Origin: Kingdonia uniflora
Taxonomy: Eukaryota; Streptophyta; Magnoliopsida; Ranunculales; Circaeasteraceae
Length of the DNA stretch: 64,000 nucleotides
Direction: 5' to 3'
Assembly (NCBI GenBank): GCA_014058105.1
Contig: JACGCM010000655.1
Span: 2,192,501-2,256,500, forward strand
Shown here: positions 12,440-26,185 of the stretch, piece by piece
Layout of the letters: every line of letters starts with the position of its first letter
Position numbering within the stretch: the first letter of the stretch is position 1
Made by a program: the position numbers and the translations under genes
Notes under the pieces: generated by a model
Database searches by the model: none
What the model was told of the DNA's origin: nothing
What the model saw: the letters and a program-made list of their open reading frames with translations, nothing else

Positions 12440-15400
12440 AAGCGGTCTGCAAAAAAAGGGCTCTTTTGGTTATTTCTCAGAGCCTGTCCTTTTATCCACC
12501 GTCTCTAAAAAAGGAAGCGTTGGTTGTAATGGCTTTGGTTCCCGGTCTTTTTTTTTTTTACTGGGAAGGTAAGTGGGGAACGTTTGGCTTTCCCGTACGC
12601 AAGTCTTTATAACAGGTGGAATGATCATAAGATTTTCTTTGCTTTCCTTTCGTTAACCCTTTTAAAGCTGGACTTTCCTTCCTCTATTAGGACTGCCGTA
12701 TAGCCATAATCATCCTATCAACTCTTGTTTTTCGGCCGAGACTAGTCCATAAGAACGGGAACAGAAAGGCCATACCCTCAGGTCAGGCTTAGTGAAAGTT
12801 GGAAGAATCAACGTACGCAAGTTGTTTTTTTTTCACTTGCGTACGTCGATCAAAGTCAGTTGATAACTAGTCGCCAACTTCTTATTTTGGCAAGAACCTA
12901 CGCGCATCTTCTAGATACATCACTGTCTTACCCGAACCCACCCCTTTTTGTTGCAGAAGGATCCTAGCTAGAAGCACTTCTAACTCAACCAGCAACTCAA
13001 GAGAAGTGCAAGCAAGGAAGGAAGGACGGGTCTTCAGTCCCTTTGGTACCTCACCCGCATCATCCTTTCTTTTTCTTTCGCGCAAGGTTTCCTATATAGC
13101 TCTGATCCCGTTTTTCTTTAGGAAGAGACAATAGTAAAAGTGCTAGGTAGCCAGAGTCTAAAGCGTCTATGTATATAGAAGGGTTTAAAAGGGTGTGTTT
13201 TAGAGGTGTTTTCCAAAACTACGCTGCAAAGCCTAAAATATACATTACGGCCAGGGGTTAAAGCCAGCTAAGGAGTTTCAAAATAGACATTACGGGTAAA
13301 AGGAGTTAGCAAACTTTGGAGTTATAAATAAGATGAAAGAGCTAACTTGCGTACGGAAAAGCAATAGCTGGAGAAGGGCACTAGTTGCGCGTACGTAAGT
13401 AAACTACTTATCCATCATCTAAAAACAAGTGTGAGGATCCTAAACTACGAGCTCAAAGGTGGAAGTGGGTCAGATTTTGCGCTTAAATTGGAGCTAGGAT
13501 ACGGTTAGGCTACCTCTTTTCCTTTTAGCGCTTTCCTTTAAAAACTACCTCCCTAACGCGCTTTAGCACACCCCTAAGCTACAAAAGTAGTTTACTTGCG
13601 TACGAAAAAAATACCTTTTCTTTCGCTGTACGCAAGTTCTTGGCAGCTTGGAGCTACTACCTCTAGCTACTAAAAAGGCGCTTTCCCCCCTGCGCCTAAT
13701 AGCCCTGACCCTACCGTCGTCTATGTAGTGGTAAGGTCATATCCAAAACTCCGCAGCGAATGCCTCTTGTGTACTACTAGCTTTTTCGAACTCAAAGCTA
13801 GTAGATAGTAGACCAGGCTTTGCATTCAAAACCTCAGGTTCGCGCGGCTAAGAAAGACAAGAGCTACTTCTAAACTACGAAAGAAAAGACAAGTTCGCCA
13901 GTCAAAGACAAATATAGGCTCTCTAACTTGTTCGTCTGACTCTTTTAAACGTACGCAAGTCCGTAATGTATATTTTGAAAGCCCTCTAACGAAGTGGAGG
14001 GTACCGAAGCTACTTGCTGCTTCCAAACTACGACCCACGTCTGACTATAGCTATAGAAGAGAAGGAGCAATTTGCTAAACGTTCGACGCGCCTTAGCTTC
14101 GAACTTGCGTACGCAAAACTGGCTGCAGCTTTGCCGCCTTGGCTCTTTCGAACGCTCCCCCAACATTCCTTGTGATGATTAGACATAGCGAGTGTCTCCT
14201 AAACTACTTCTAACACTAGCGCTATCATTCTAGTACCACTTCCCCTTTGCTCGACTAAGATGGGCCCCTAAATGAGAAGACAACGTCGACGTCTTAGGTT
14301 GGTAGGATCCTTGCTATTCAAGCTCTTTTACCTTTCTAGGTGGGCCAGCTTGACCTTGAAGAGAGCTATCGCACGTATAGGATCAAAGGAACTCAAAGCA
14401 CACCTGCACCAATACCACTTTCACTCCGGCTACCTTATCTTTTGCTACCGGCTACCTGCGCTTCTCCAAAGATTAGAAAAAGAGAGCCATCCGAGACGAG
14501 AGGTCTGAGGCCCCTTTTTTTTAGGTTTCGTCGGTTTTGCTTTCGCCGTAATGTCTATTCTAAAGGTTCTGAGCAGCAAGAAAGAAAAGGTTTATTTAGT
14601 AGTTTAGGGGGTTATGAGTGTGTTTTTGAGCTTCTAAAAAGAGCTAGAAGTGCCTAAAAAAAGAAACCTTCAAAGCCTATGTAGTGGTAGTGGTCGGTCT
14701 AGTACGAAACCTGAAAGCGAATCCTGGTGCATTTTGCTTTCTAGCGCCTTTCCTTTGCCCTTACCCGTCGCCGAGGCCTCTTTATAGCGACCTGCCGACA
14801 AAGACGCAGACCGAGACTCCCCCAAAAAACCAAGAGGAGCACAACTATACCTTGACCACAACCATCTTGTCAACTAGAGTTTTTCCTACTGGTGACCCTA
14901 TAAGCCCTAAGATTCGACTAGCTCTTTTCTTTAATCCTAGATTCGACTCGCTCATTTTCCTACTGGAAAAAAAACCCTAACATTCGACTCGCTCAACTCA
15001 AAAGGAGTTCTTTTCGCCGGTTAGAAAAAGATGGATGCATATCAAAAAGCATTGTTACCTCTGAGTCTTGTTTGCGAAATAAGGTAGAGGTCGAAGGCTT
15101 GACGACTCGATTAGACGGCATAGGACCGGAGTTGGAAATAGCGCGTCGAAGGCTTGACAACTCGACTCGGTTAGACGGCTATACTTGACAACTCGATTAG
15201 GACGGCTATAATGATAGCAAATGTTTCACCCAACTAAGCCCTACGAAATGGAGTTGCTGCAATCAAAGTTCCTCTTCCTAGACACTGACGCTAGTAATTT
15301 TCTCTTTGGTCTACTCGAAGGGCGGCCGAAGACCAACTTGCGTACGAAGAGCTTTCAACAAAAAGTACGCAAGTCCTATTATCCATCGTCTCTTTTAAAA

Positions 15401-17809
15401 CACTTGCGTACGGTGATCCTTATGGGTATTTTGGAACCTTCTCTAGATAAACTAAAGGTAAACTTGCGTACGGTGAAGCAGCGCAGGTGTGTTGAAGACG
15501 AGGTAGTTATAAAAAAGGTGGACCAGAGGTGGACACTTTAAGTAGCGTAGTTTGGAGGTCGCTGTAAGGTTTCAAGTAGCTCAGAGCTAGAACTTGCTAC
15601 TTTCAAAAGTGGACTTTTTTAGCAGGCAGGACTTGCAGGTCATTGATAACTTCCTTGCAGGTCATTGATAACTTCAACTACCGGTTGGTCTTCTTCTTCG
15701 AACATCTGCTTGCCGTCACTAGGAGTTTAGTAGTTTAGAAGGATCCTTCCTCTACGCAGCTTTTTCTCCTTATAGTTCCTCAGTCATCTTGCGCACTTCT
15801 TTCGGCTTCTTTTCCTTTGTGCTCCTTTGTCTGCGCACTTCTCCTCGTCAGTAATTAGAGGGTTCTTTCTCGGTCTAAGGCGGGGAACTAGGTCTAAAGT
15901 TTGGCGGGGAACTCGGTCTAAAGTTTGTTAGTTTAAAGGGGGGAATATCAAACCTCTAGTTACCAACTCATTAGGCTACAACTCCTCGTCTTTTTTTAGA
16001 AACCTTCCTATTTTCCATCGTCTTTTCATTCGATCAAGATCTACAGGCTCGGGTGCATAGACTCTCCTTTTACACAGGCTCACCTCTATCGACTCTTATT
16101 TTACACTAGCTCACCTATGTTAGTTTAAAAAGGGACTTGCGTACGGGGATAGTGGTTCGCTACTTGCTGGAAACGTAGGATCAAAGAGATGTGGTCGGAA
16201 GCCGGGTTCACCCACTATGGCGACTGCCGCTTTTTTCGTTGAGAGAATAACCGCATTCTTTTCGCCGTACGCAAGTACCTAGAGGGAAGGAATCGGAAAT
16301 TGAAAGGGGGGGGATGGCTTTCTGTGGAAAGTTGGGTACCGCAATCAATGCAACGGAAGGTTTAAGGCTTGCGCAAGCTCTTCCTACAAGGTTTTTTCAG
16401 CGCTTCCCACAAGGTTGGTTCTTTCCTCGTACGCAAGTAAAGAAAACGTCCCTACTAGGTCTACCAAGAAAAAACTGGTCTTTCGTCCCAAAAACCTGAG
16501 CCCTTTTTTTACACTCACTATGCGTTACAGCTGCTGGCTATCCTTAACAGTTAGCGGATGACGGTGTGTTGCAGCCTGAATTGCTTACGAAGGTCTGTTT
16601 GCTGGTCCAAAAAAAACAACGATAGGGCGAGATTACGAGAAGAGGGGAGTACAAACCCATAGGTCGACGATGCTAACCCGGGGGAAAGACGGGGGTCTGT
16701 CAGTTGCGGCTTGCCTCTAAAATAAGCGGAGGGTTCCTTTCAAATAGCTCAGAGGAGTTATGGCTTTGGTTGCTAAAGCTATCAGAAGGTAGTTTGGAGG
16801 TGGAGCTACTATGGACACGTGAGTCAGAAGCAAAATAAGGAACTTGCGTACGGTGGAAGTAGTTTAGAGCTATTTTTTAACTGGCGTTGACTTGCGTACG
16901 GAGAAAGCTGCATGCATCGAACAACCTAAATCCGGAACGAAAGGAAAAAGGAGGAGACTAGACTTGAAGTTCCAAGGTTGAGTTAACCCCGTGTCCGCAC
17001 ACTATGAAAGATCCTTTCTCGTGCTAGTGCTAGTATAATCCACAGCCGGATTATTTACTTTCAATAGGCAATAGGCAGTACGGCATCAAAAGAATAGAAA
17101 AAAAGAATAGAAAAGGAAAGAGTAGTTTAGAGGCCGAACCAAACCCACTAGGTTTCGGCAGTAGTCATGTCCATAGGATTCTTCTTTGACCTAGTAGCTT
17201 TTCGAGTGGGAGGATCGCGAACTTACTAACTAACTAGCATTTTTAAACAACAGAGAATAACACTCTTATTGCCTGATAGACGCTGCTTGGCGCAACTCGA
17301 CGAAGAAAAAAAAACCCGCAGCTATGAATCACAGAGATCTTGGGGCCTATTGGTCCACTAAAAGACAAAGGCGGCCTCTAACTCATTCGCGGACGCTATT
17401 TGGCATGGTAGTTGGTAATGTCTATAGGTCTTTTCCAACTTGCGCTATTAGCCAATGCTTGTCGCCTAGCCATTGGTCTTAACACGCGCCAACATGCTGA
17501 CGTGGTTGTTCTTGATGTCCTATCTCCAACTCTCCAACTCATTAGCTCGGGGCATTCTCTTACGTAAAGTTAAGTAGTTCTTCAGAAAGTTAAGTAGTTC
17601 TTCAGATCGTCTAAAAAGCGTTGCAACCTTCGGACTGCAAAGAGTTTAAAAAAGGGATCAAGCGTTGTTGGAATCAAGCGTTGTTGGAAAAAGCGTTGAC
17701 CAAATCTAAGTTCTTTCGTTTGCTTTTCTTTCGTTTTTAAACGTACGCAAGTCTGTTAAAAAAGAAAGCCGTACGCAAGTTTCAAGAAAGTAGTTTGAAA
17801 AACACCTCT

Positions 17810-17831
17810 GTAGTTTAGGATCCTAAACTAC
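17810..17831. repeat. 22-bp perfect palindrome centred on GGATCC
   Basis: The sequence is GTAGTTTA + GGATCC + TAAACTAC, identical to its reverse complement. It combines two inverted copies of the CTAAACTAC unit around the GGATCC core. The same palindrome occurs at 39317 and 63639. Confidence 0.95.
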
Positions 17832-20800
17832 GCTTCTAAACTACAATACTTGAAACTTGCGTACGGCTTCCAAACTACGACCTACGCCTGTCTATAGCTA
17901 TAGTCGCACTAGTCCTTCCGTAGCTAACCTAAGTAAAAAGTTGCATTAGTTAGGTGTCCTCTAAGATCTACCCCTTCTACTCTTTCTTGTCATCGCCTTA
18001 GTACTCAAGTAGTTTAGGCGCATTCCTTAACTACGTGGTTAGACACCCATGACTATGCTAGGATCCCAACCAGCTGTAGGAGTGAATGGTGAAGTTAGAC
18101 ATCCAGTCGGGAGATCAGAAGTAGTTGAAGCTAGTGCTTCGTCTAGTCTTTCATAGGTTCTTGGTACACGTAGCGCATAGTCTTTGCCTATAGGTCTAGT
18201 CTTTCATAGGTTCTTGGTCCACGTAGCGTAGCGCATAGTCTTTGCCTACAGGTCTAGTCTCGCAACTGCTCATAGCGTTCTTTGGTGCTATATGAGCAGC
18301 GGAAAAGAGGCTTTCTAACTGTTAGGAGGCTCAAAAGGGGCTAAGAATGGCACTCGGCTTATGGGAGCCAGGCTAGACTCAAAGGAAAAGACTACGTACG
18401 CATACATAGAGGTGAGCAAAGCAGCGATGCGCATCTCCAACCTTTAAGCAGCTGACTTGCGTACGGTGAACTGAACAAAGCTGCGATGTGGAGGTCTAGT
18501 TATGCAAAGCAGCGATGCGGATCTCCGTACGCAAGTATTTGCTCATCTTGGCTCATCCGAACCGCACAGCCTGCGGGCGCTAGCATCTATACCTGTCTTC
18601 TATTTAAAGCTATAGAATGCCTCGGAGATCAGGACCCTAAGCAGAGTGAAATAAGGGGATCGTAGAAGGAGCGGAGCAACTTGCGTACGGTGAGACTAGA
18701 GTCGAGATAGACGACGAATGAGAGACAAGATTCCCGTCCTGGATCTCGTGTAGGGTTCGATTCCAGATTAAGCACAGAGCTTATAGCTATAGTGTGGAAC
18801 CATAGAAGAATCGACAGGTAGTTTAGGAAGCATAGCGCGTCTGCTTCTAAACTACTCTTTATTGCTCTTTATTGCACTCTTTCTTTTGACTCTGCGCACC
18901 ATCTTATCAAAAGGAACTGCTTCTCCAATGGCACTTTTTCCTCCGCGCATCGTCTTATCAAAAGGAACTGCTGCTCCAAAACCGCTGGCAGACATGTCCG
19001 ATCCCCGTCATCCAGAGCTAGACTTATAGACACTTTCTCATTCGACTCTCTTTAGCCGGAAGCACGACTACTCGTCTTTAGTCATTTTGATCGCAGCTGC
19101 AACCCCTTACCTGCAGGCGCACCTCTCCGAAGCGTAGACCGTCCCTAAAGGTATTCTAGGGATCTGGTACAGCGCCTCGGATCCTTCCGAAGCATGACCT
19201 GAGAGGCGAAGCAAGACGCGAATACCCATCACCGTACGCAAGTTTCTTTTAGAAAGACATCATCAGCACACCTCGGTTGGCTAGCGTCTGTCATCCGCAG
19301 TAGATCTGCTTCTCAATCATCCTTGACGCGTCATGGGGCTTCTTGCTTTGCTCAGCTCCCATTTTGCACCAAAGTCCCACTAGAAGGCTACTGGGCTTTT
19401 TGGGTCCTCAAGAGCACCCAAAAGCCAAGGATCCTTGCTTGACTTGCTCCCTTTTTAAAGTAGCAACCCCCCTTCCCGCTATAGTGGACACTAGCTTCGC
19501 AGCTATCTCTTGGTTTGGTTCATTCAGATCTTCTTCCTTGCCCTACTACCGCTTGGGTCTCATACGCTTCTCTGTCTATGTCTCGTACGCTTCTCTGTCT
19601 CGTACGCTTCTCTATCTATGTCTCGTGTCTCGTACGCTTCTCTGTCTATATGTCTTTCTAAAAGAAAGGGGTGATGATGGATTTCTAATGGGGTTATATG
19701 GGGAAGCGCAGAGGTCAACAAAGAAAAGACTCATCTTGTTTTTTTGGTAGTGGCTTAGGCGTCTTCTAGCTACTTTTACACCCACTTTCGATCTTATTAC
19801 CTAAAGCGGGTCTGTTCAAGTTCACACTGGATCTTTCCCCGATTCTTTGAGTAAACGAGGTAGCCGTTAAGTAGCCGCAGGTGTAATGAGTGCCAATGAG
19901 AACAAGTTGTAGTTTAGAAGCAAGGATCCTAAACTACAGAGCGTCACTTGCGTACGCTGAAAGGAGAGACGGGCTTTTAGCCAAAGAAAAGAAGCTATGA
20001 CTTGCGTACGTTGAAAAAGAGCGTCACTTGCGTACGCTGAAAGGAATAAAGAAAAGAGCTATTAGCCACCGACCTACCTTCACTCTCGGCTACCTATAGC
20101 ACCGACCTACCTTCGCTAACGCTAGCCTTCACTCTCGGCTACCTATAGCGGGAATGAGACCTATGCTAGGATCCTAAACTACGCTATCATAGCCACTACG
20201 CCTTGTTTTTCTTTAACCTACGTGTGGCATACTATAGACATAAGCAAAGAACGACCAATGCAAATTCTGGATAACCTACTGGCATGCCATTTCCTATCGC
20301 ATATGCTAGCGACGCTTCGCCAAGCACTATAGCAATAGAGCCTACTGAAGACTGGAGGTTCGATTCCTAAACCACGGCTAACGCTCCAACAAAAACCCGT
20401 AGCTTCAAACCTTCCTACTCACATCTCTAGCTACCGTCTTCGACGACCTACGCTACCTTTTCTTAACGAAAGAAAATCGGATCAGGCGCAAAGATATCAT
20501 ACGCATACTTTCCCTGCCGGCAGTCGGTCCCTCGTCTTCGTTCTTGCTATTTCCGTTTCCTACGCTTTGGCTCGTATAGCTCACGACCTCGACAAGCATA
20601 CTTAGTAGGTCTTTTAATAATGCATACGATAATGCTCGCCTATCACCTCTCCTTTGTATCAATCTAAGATAGTGGTTCAGACGTTCGCTACGTTAACAAC
20701 TGTCACTTTTGCAACACACAGCAAGAAATCTTTCTTTTAGCGAGAGAGTGCTAGGTCTACACAAGCCTCAATAAAGGGTCGTTCCTTCTGTCCTTCGTTT

Positions 20801-20881
20801 TAAAGGGCCTGGGTGTCATCCTCTATCTTCCTTGAATCTACGCACTCGGCTTCTCCTTGAATCTACGCACTTGGCTTCTCC

Positions 20882-20929
20882 GTACGCAAGTCTTTTCCTT
20901 ATTTCGCACTCGGCTTCTCCGTACGCAAG
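20882..20929 (-). repeat. Two 9-bp units filling sites that are empty next door
   Basis: The string CTCGGCTTCTCC runs straight into T at 20856|20857. The related strings ending at 20881 and 20920 are followed by GTACGCAAG (20882-20890 and 20921-20929) and then T. The left flank matches for 12 bases (one mismatch in one copy) and the insertion point is C|T each time. The right flanks diverge after the T, so this is weaker than the case near 49.7 kb. Confidence 0.65.
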
Positions 20930-21549
20930 TCTCCTTCGTCAGTCTGCGCTCGGGTCCAAACATTTGAATGCTTCTAAACTACTGATGAAGCACCCTCTTT
21001 CCCTGTAGTCTGGGCTCGGATCCTCTATGTCTCGGATCCTCCATGTGGATAGGCTATACCTTAATCTCTGTATTATAGACGGAGCTTGGGTCACGCTTAT
21101 CGCCGTAATGTCTATTTTCTACGGCTTTCTTCTTCTTTTCTTTAATCTGACTTCATTCTTCATTCATTAGCCTTGCCTCGCAGCCTTCCTTTTAAAGACC
21201 TCATTCCCAGGCATTTCATCCGGTACTTGGTGCGGATCTCCAAGGTCTAGTCCGATAGGCTAGGTGGGTTAGTCCTCCTCTTCCTTTCCCCAAAACCTTT
21301 GGACCAATACCAATCTGAGGCTCTTTCGGCGTACGCAAGTTCGCTTATTTGCTTCTTCTGAAACTCCCCCCAAAAAACTATGACTCTCTTCTTTTCTTAT
21401 AAGCCCTACAACGTAGAGTTCTGGCTTATAAAAAAGGCCCTGATTCATCAACAGCCTTTTACAAGAGAGAAAGCCATATAAGGAAAAGCAGAAGTCAGAG
21501 TCGCTAAAGGCTGTAGGTCCAGATGCAAGCCCGGGTTTTTTTTAGAGCG

Positions 21550-21599
21550 CCTGATGGTTGTACTTGCGTACGCCGTAATGTATATTTTAGGCAACTAGT
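21550..21599 (+). repeat. 50-bp composite repeat, inverted copy at 39337-39386
   Basis: The order is CCTGATGGTTGTA, the 9-bp unit, GCCGTAATGTATATTTTAG, then GCAACTAGT. The complete 50 bases occur in inverted orientation at 39337-39386. A shorter form, from TTGTA to GGCAAC, occurs at about 55150, 55271 and 55780. Confidence 0.92.
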
Positions 21600-22296
21600 A
21601 GGAAGCCATTGGATGCATGAGAGCAGCAGCTTCGTAGATCGATTAACCAAAGCAAAGACCATACGACTTGGGAGTCATCAGCGTCTAAACATTGTTAAAA
21701 AATAGCTCCAAAAGATCTTTCTCTTCTTAGAAAGAATAGCCTATTGGTGGTCCTTGGTCCAAGCTAGCCGTCAGCCTGTGGAAAGATGAAGATCCCGCGC
21801 GCGGGTCCGTTGCTAATCTGGACTAAGTAGAGAAACCTACCTGGAAAGATTCAGATCCTGTGGGTGGTCCGGTGCTAATCTTGACTAAGTAGAGAAGCCT
21901 ACCTGGGAGACCATATACAGCGAAGCTAGATCTGGTGGAAGATAGGCCTAACCACAAAGAGAGACAAGAGCGAGTACGAGAACTTGCGTACGTCGAAGGG
22001 ACTTGCGTACGGGGAAAGGATGGGTACTCGTCTGGAAGCCGTAGTTTAAAAGAGTGAAAGAAGGAAAGCCATAGGTGTGAGTGAACGAAGGAAAGCCATA
22101 GGTGTTAGAAGTTCGTGGAAGTGAGACCAGTCTTAGTGAAAGGGAGAATGACCCAGTAGTTTAGGACAAGAAGTCAGCTCTAAAGACTCTGACGGCGAAT
22201 TGATAGAACTTGCGTACGATGAAAGCATAGCGCAAGATGTATCTGTAAGATCCGCTACGGAGCCTACCTCCGGCAAACCACTAGTAGCCCACTAGT

Positions 22297-22455
22297 AGCT
22301 GCCAAAAGGTTCGACGCTTATCTCTAGGATCCTTGACGCACCGCCGGACCACGTAGCTTAGGAGCTGCCAAAAGGTTCGACGCTTATCTCTAGGATCCTT
22401 GACGCACTAGTAGCTGCCAAAAGGTTCGACGCTTATCTCTAGGATCCTTGACGCA
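22297..22455 (+). repeat. 44-bp direct repeat, three copies
   Basis: Copies lie at 22297-22340, 22363-22406 and 22412-22455. Each starts AGCTGCCAAAAGGTTCGACG and ends TAGGATCCTTGACGCA. They are identical; the two spacers differ in length. Confidence 0.92.
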
Positions 22456-23196
22456 CAGTCAGACCACCAAGAAGGAGTTAAAAAAGAAGATGGGCCCATA
22501 CCTTCTCTTTGTTGATGGAAGGATCCTAGGAATCCTTGTTAATAGGAAGATGAATTAGCCGAATGATAGCAGCGGAAAGACTCTGGCAGTGAAGTTGTAG
22601 GATGTATGAGAGGCTCAGTCAAGTTGGTAGTATAGAAAAGCCAGACTTGCGTACGTGGAAAGCAAGCAAAAAAAAAAAAAAAGACCCACGGAACTAGGAT
22701 ACTATGCTAAAGTGAGCTAAGTAGCTTAGAAATTGATCGACCTTTATCTGCCTAGTTTTAAAGGAGTTGTTGCAATGTCCTAAGTCTCAAAAGCACGCTG
22801 AACCTTGGATATGTCTATATAAGAAGTGCACTTTCCCACCTAGCTTAGGCACGATCGTGATCGCTACCAACCCACTATGTTAGAACGCCTAGAACCTCAA
22901 GTGGCTTTTCTTTATTCCTTCTTATCGCCGCCAACCCACTATGCTTTTTAGAACGCCTAGAACCTCAAGTGGTCATTTTCCTTTTGGTCGCCAAAAAAAA
23001 AACTAGTAACTCTTAACTCTCCCCTCGTCCTGTAGAAAGATAGCTCCAGCAAAGATTTGTGGCCATTCCTTCTCTAAGCTACTTAACTCCTTTTAAAGCC
23101 CTTGTAACTCACCTGGCTTGTAAATCACCTTGGAAATGGAAATAGAGAGCTTGGCCGGCTTTGTCCGATCGTAGCGCTTTTGGTCCGGTTCTTCGT

Positions 23197-23430
23197 CACA
23201 GCGGACAAATCGTAGCGCTTGGTCTGCTAGGATCTATCTCTGCAGCCTTGGTTCCACCACAGCGGACAAATCGTAGCGCTTGGTCTGCTAGGATCTCTGC
23301 AGCCTTGGTTCTTGCTTGCAGGTTACGCCTAGGATCCTTGGGGGGTCTTCGGTTGCGTCTTGGCTGCACTCCTTCCTTTGTTCTCTCGTATTCGGTTGCG
23401 TCTTGGCTGCACTCCTTCCTTTGCTCTCTC
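23197..23430 (+). repeat. Two families of duplicated blocks in tandem
   Basis: A block starting CACAGCGGACAAATCGTAGC is present at 23197-23253 and 23258-23310, the second lacking a 2-4 bp stretch. A further block containing CGGTTGCGTCTTGGCTGCAC is present at 23349-23388 and 23392-23430. Open frames on both strands here are products of the duplication. Confidence 0.85.
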
Positions 23431-24017
23431 ATACGGTGGGAAAGGAGACAAACTAAGATCCTTGCTACAGGGCTGAATATGCGTGCACTAGGAACCCCTA
23501 GTAAGACTCCGATCGCTATGATTTCAGGGGCATTGTCCTAACATTTAGAGGATGCGCTATTTGAGTCCCACACCAAGCAAGAAAGACAAAAAATAAGATC
23601 TGCACTATGGCTATAGACTATAGAATGACGGAAAGAGCCTAGCTTAAATGTTAGGACCATTTCCATTTGGCTTACCAACATAGCTTAGGGACTGAAGGCA
23701 ACTATGGCGACTTTGGGGTCATTCGTTCGTAAAAAAAAAAAAACCCTACTCTTCTCGCGTCAAACAGCCGAGGTCTAAAGACTTGCAGGATTCTTTCCCA
23801 AATGTTTAGAAGCTAGCCTACTGGAGCTTGCCCCAAATGTTTAGAAGCTAGAAGTTAAAAAAGAAACCTAAAGAGGGGACACCGTACGCAAGTAAAGGTC
23901 ATTATGCGCTGCTAAACTACTTAAAGCCGTTGGCTGCTCCTAAACTACTAAAGAGAAAGCGAATGAAGGCTACAAGAACGTTGAAAGGCGCATTAAGAAA
24001 GACTGGTTGGGCACTAT

Positions 24018-24121
24018 CTGAAAGGACTTAACCTTGAATAGCCGAAAGGACTTAACCTTGAATAGCCGAAAGGACTTAACCTTGAATAGCTGAAAGGACT
24101 TAACCTTGAATAGCTGAAAGG
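24018..24121 (+). repeat. 24-bp tandem repeat, about 4.3 copies
   Basis: Units start at 24018, 24042, 24066, 24090 and 24114 (partial). Each reads C(T/C)GAAAGGACTTAACCTTGAATAG. Because 24 is a multiple of three, the minus strand reads an 8-residue LFKVKSF-type peptide repeat; I regard that as incidental. Confidence 0.93.
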
Positions 24122-25849
24122 GCGCGAAATCGAATTGGTTTAGGCCAAAGCAAACTAGCATTCTCTCGCTTTAAAGACCTGTCTAGTGGGATTATTACTG
24201 TTTGACGTTGGGAGTAGTTTGGAAGCCGGAGTGTGCTGCTAGTTTTTTCATCGTACGCAAGTCTCAGAAGGTAGTTTGGCGGAAGTTTCTTTCGTGCATG
24301 GTGTTCTCTAAACTACTAAAGCATGGTGGTTAGTTTAGTTGCACAGAGGCCTAGGTTCAAAGATCTTCCTCTAAATGTTAGGCGCGACGCGGTGCATTCA
24401 AAGATCTTCCTCTAGCTGTGTGTTTTAGGCGACGCGGTGCACAACAGACGTAGAAAAAGGCTCGTATCTACAACTCTTAGAGTGACGAAATCCTGCAGGA
24501 AATCTTGCTTGAGGTATGTGGGCCCCTTGGCTCTTCTTCCTACCGCTTAGAGCTGGTTATTCGACCTAAAGCCAAACGCGCGCTAAAAGAAAAGCTATTC
24601 TAACAAGAGCAGCCTAAAGCCAAACACGCGTGCTAAAAGAAAAGCTATTCTAACAAGAGCAGGCTTTTGAGTACCAGGACCAGCAAGAAAGAAAGACATT
24701 CTTCTGGTTTCGCTTCTATAAGCTATGGGGCCTATAGTTCTTATGGCTGGGATGTGTTGCAGCCGAGGTCTAAAGACTTGCAGGATTCTTTGCTCACTTT
24801 AGGACCATAGCAGGATTCTTTGCGCACTTTAGGACCAAGTGGTTTAGCGCCAACTATGGGTGCGGAAGGGGTTAGGCTACGCTGCTGGGTCTGGTTAGGC
24901 TTTTCTTTTAGACCTGCCTCTTTTTAAACTACTAAATAGCGCACCCCTTTAAAAACCTAGAATAGAAAGCAAAATGCACCAGCAAGAAAAAAGCCAGTTC
25001 TTTTGGAATAGACATTACGCTGAAAGAAGTGCGAAATCGAAAGAAACTTGCGTACGGAGAAGGCTGGTTATCTTGCGCAAGCTAGGGTAAGATACCGGAG
25101 GGAGATCCTAGAGCTTTTATTTTTCTTTTAAATCTGAGGGTTTTCTATATTTCGCATAGTAGATGAGGCAACTTCCTCTAAAGGTTACGAAAGCGCTTGC
25201 TTGTTTAAAAAGGCCCTGCAAAAAAACACCATGCTTCGGAATAGGTCAAGTCTGTGGACCTAGCCGTACTACTCGTTCCATCTATAAGAGATCCTCTGCT
25301 TTTCCTTCTCTGTCTCTTTTCCTTAGCGCTTCGATCTTTACCCGCTTTTAGCTATCTGGCCTCTAAACTGCTCCAAACTACAAACTACGTACTCCTTTGT
25401 GCTTCGATCTAGTTGAAATCCACGCTTCGATCTATAGGTGAAATCCTAGCACAGTGGATAAGGAAAAGAAGTGAAATCCTAGCTTTGATCTAGGCGAAAT
25501 CCACGCTTTTCTCTTTGCTTTGATCTATCTGTGAATCAAAAATCTTTGCTTTTCCCCCGTTTGATCTAGACTGAGGGCGCTCATATGTAGGGAGTCGAGA
25601 AGTCCAAGGATCCTTTCCTGTACCCGAGCCTCTCCTTGGCGCCAGACCTTACCTAGCATGAGGAATCTATAGCTCCAGCACACCCCTAACATAGGCGCAG
25701 TGCTTCTAAATCTGATAAAAGACCTGTCCTCTAAACTACAGCCAACTTCCTTGGAGAATCACTAGAAAAGAGAAGAGAAAGACGAAAGAGTAGTTTAGAA
25801 GCAAGATACTAAAAAAAAAAACACTTGCGTACGCTGATTAAAGAAAAGA

Positions 25850-26185
25850 GTCAGAGCAGATAAATAGCGAATGTAATGTCTAGTGGCTGAAGAAGGAAAG
25901 ACAATGCAACTGCTGATTAAAGCACAGTAGTTTAAGGAGGAGTGTAGTTTGTAGTTTTAGAGGGCAGATAAATAGCGAATGTAATGTCTGAAGGCTGAAG
26001 AAAGCAAGAGACTAGTTGGTCCTCCAAACTACAACTACCCGCTTGCTGATGAAAAAAGAGTGTGTTGCAGAGGAAAGCAAGAGACTAGTTGGTCCTCTGT
26101 TGCTGGTCGGAAGTCAGAGGTAGCGGTAATGTCTAAAGGCTGAAGAAAGCAAGAGACTAGTTGGTCCTCCAAACTACCCGCTGGT
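25850..26185 (+). repeat. Partly duplicated blocks with variable ACTAC content
   Basis: The string AATAGCGAATGTAATGTCT occurs near 25870 and 25975. The string GCAAGAGACTAGTTGGTCCTC occurs three times (near 26004, 26075 and 26150). It is followed by CAAACTACAACTACCCGC, by TGTTGCTGG, and by CAAACTACCCGC. The three versions differ in presence and copy number of the ACTAC element. Confidence 0.75.

Noticed and set aside
18700..18790. Possible tRNA because of GGTTCGATTCC
   Set aside because: No matching anticodon arm or acceptor stem could be folded around it. Similar T-loop-like strings at about 20350 and 34672 fail in the same way.
23970..24161. Minus-strand open frame encoding an 8-residue LFKVKSF-type repeat protein
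   Set aside because: It is the translation of a 24-bp tandem DNA repeat that happens to be a multiple of three; there is nothing gene-like around it.
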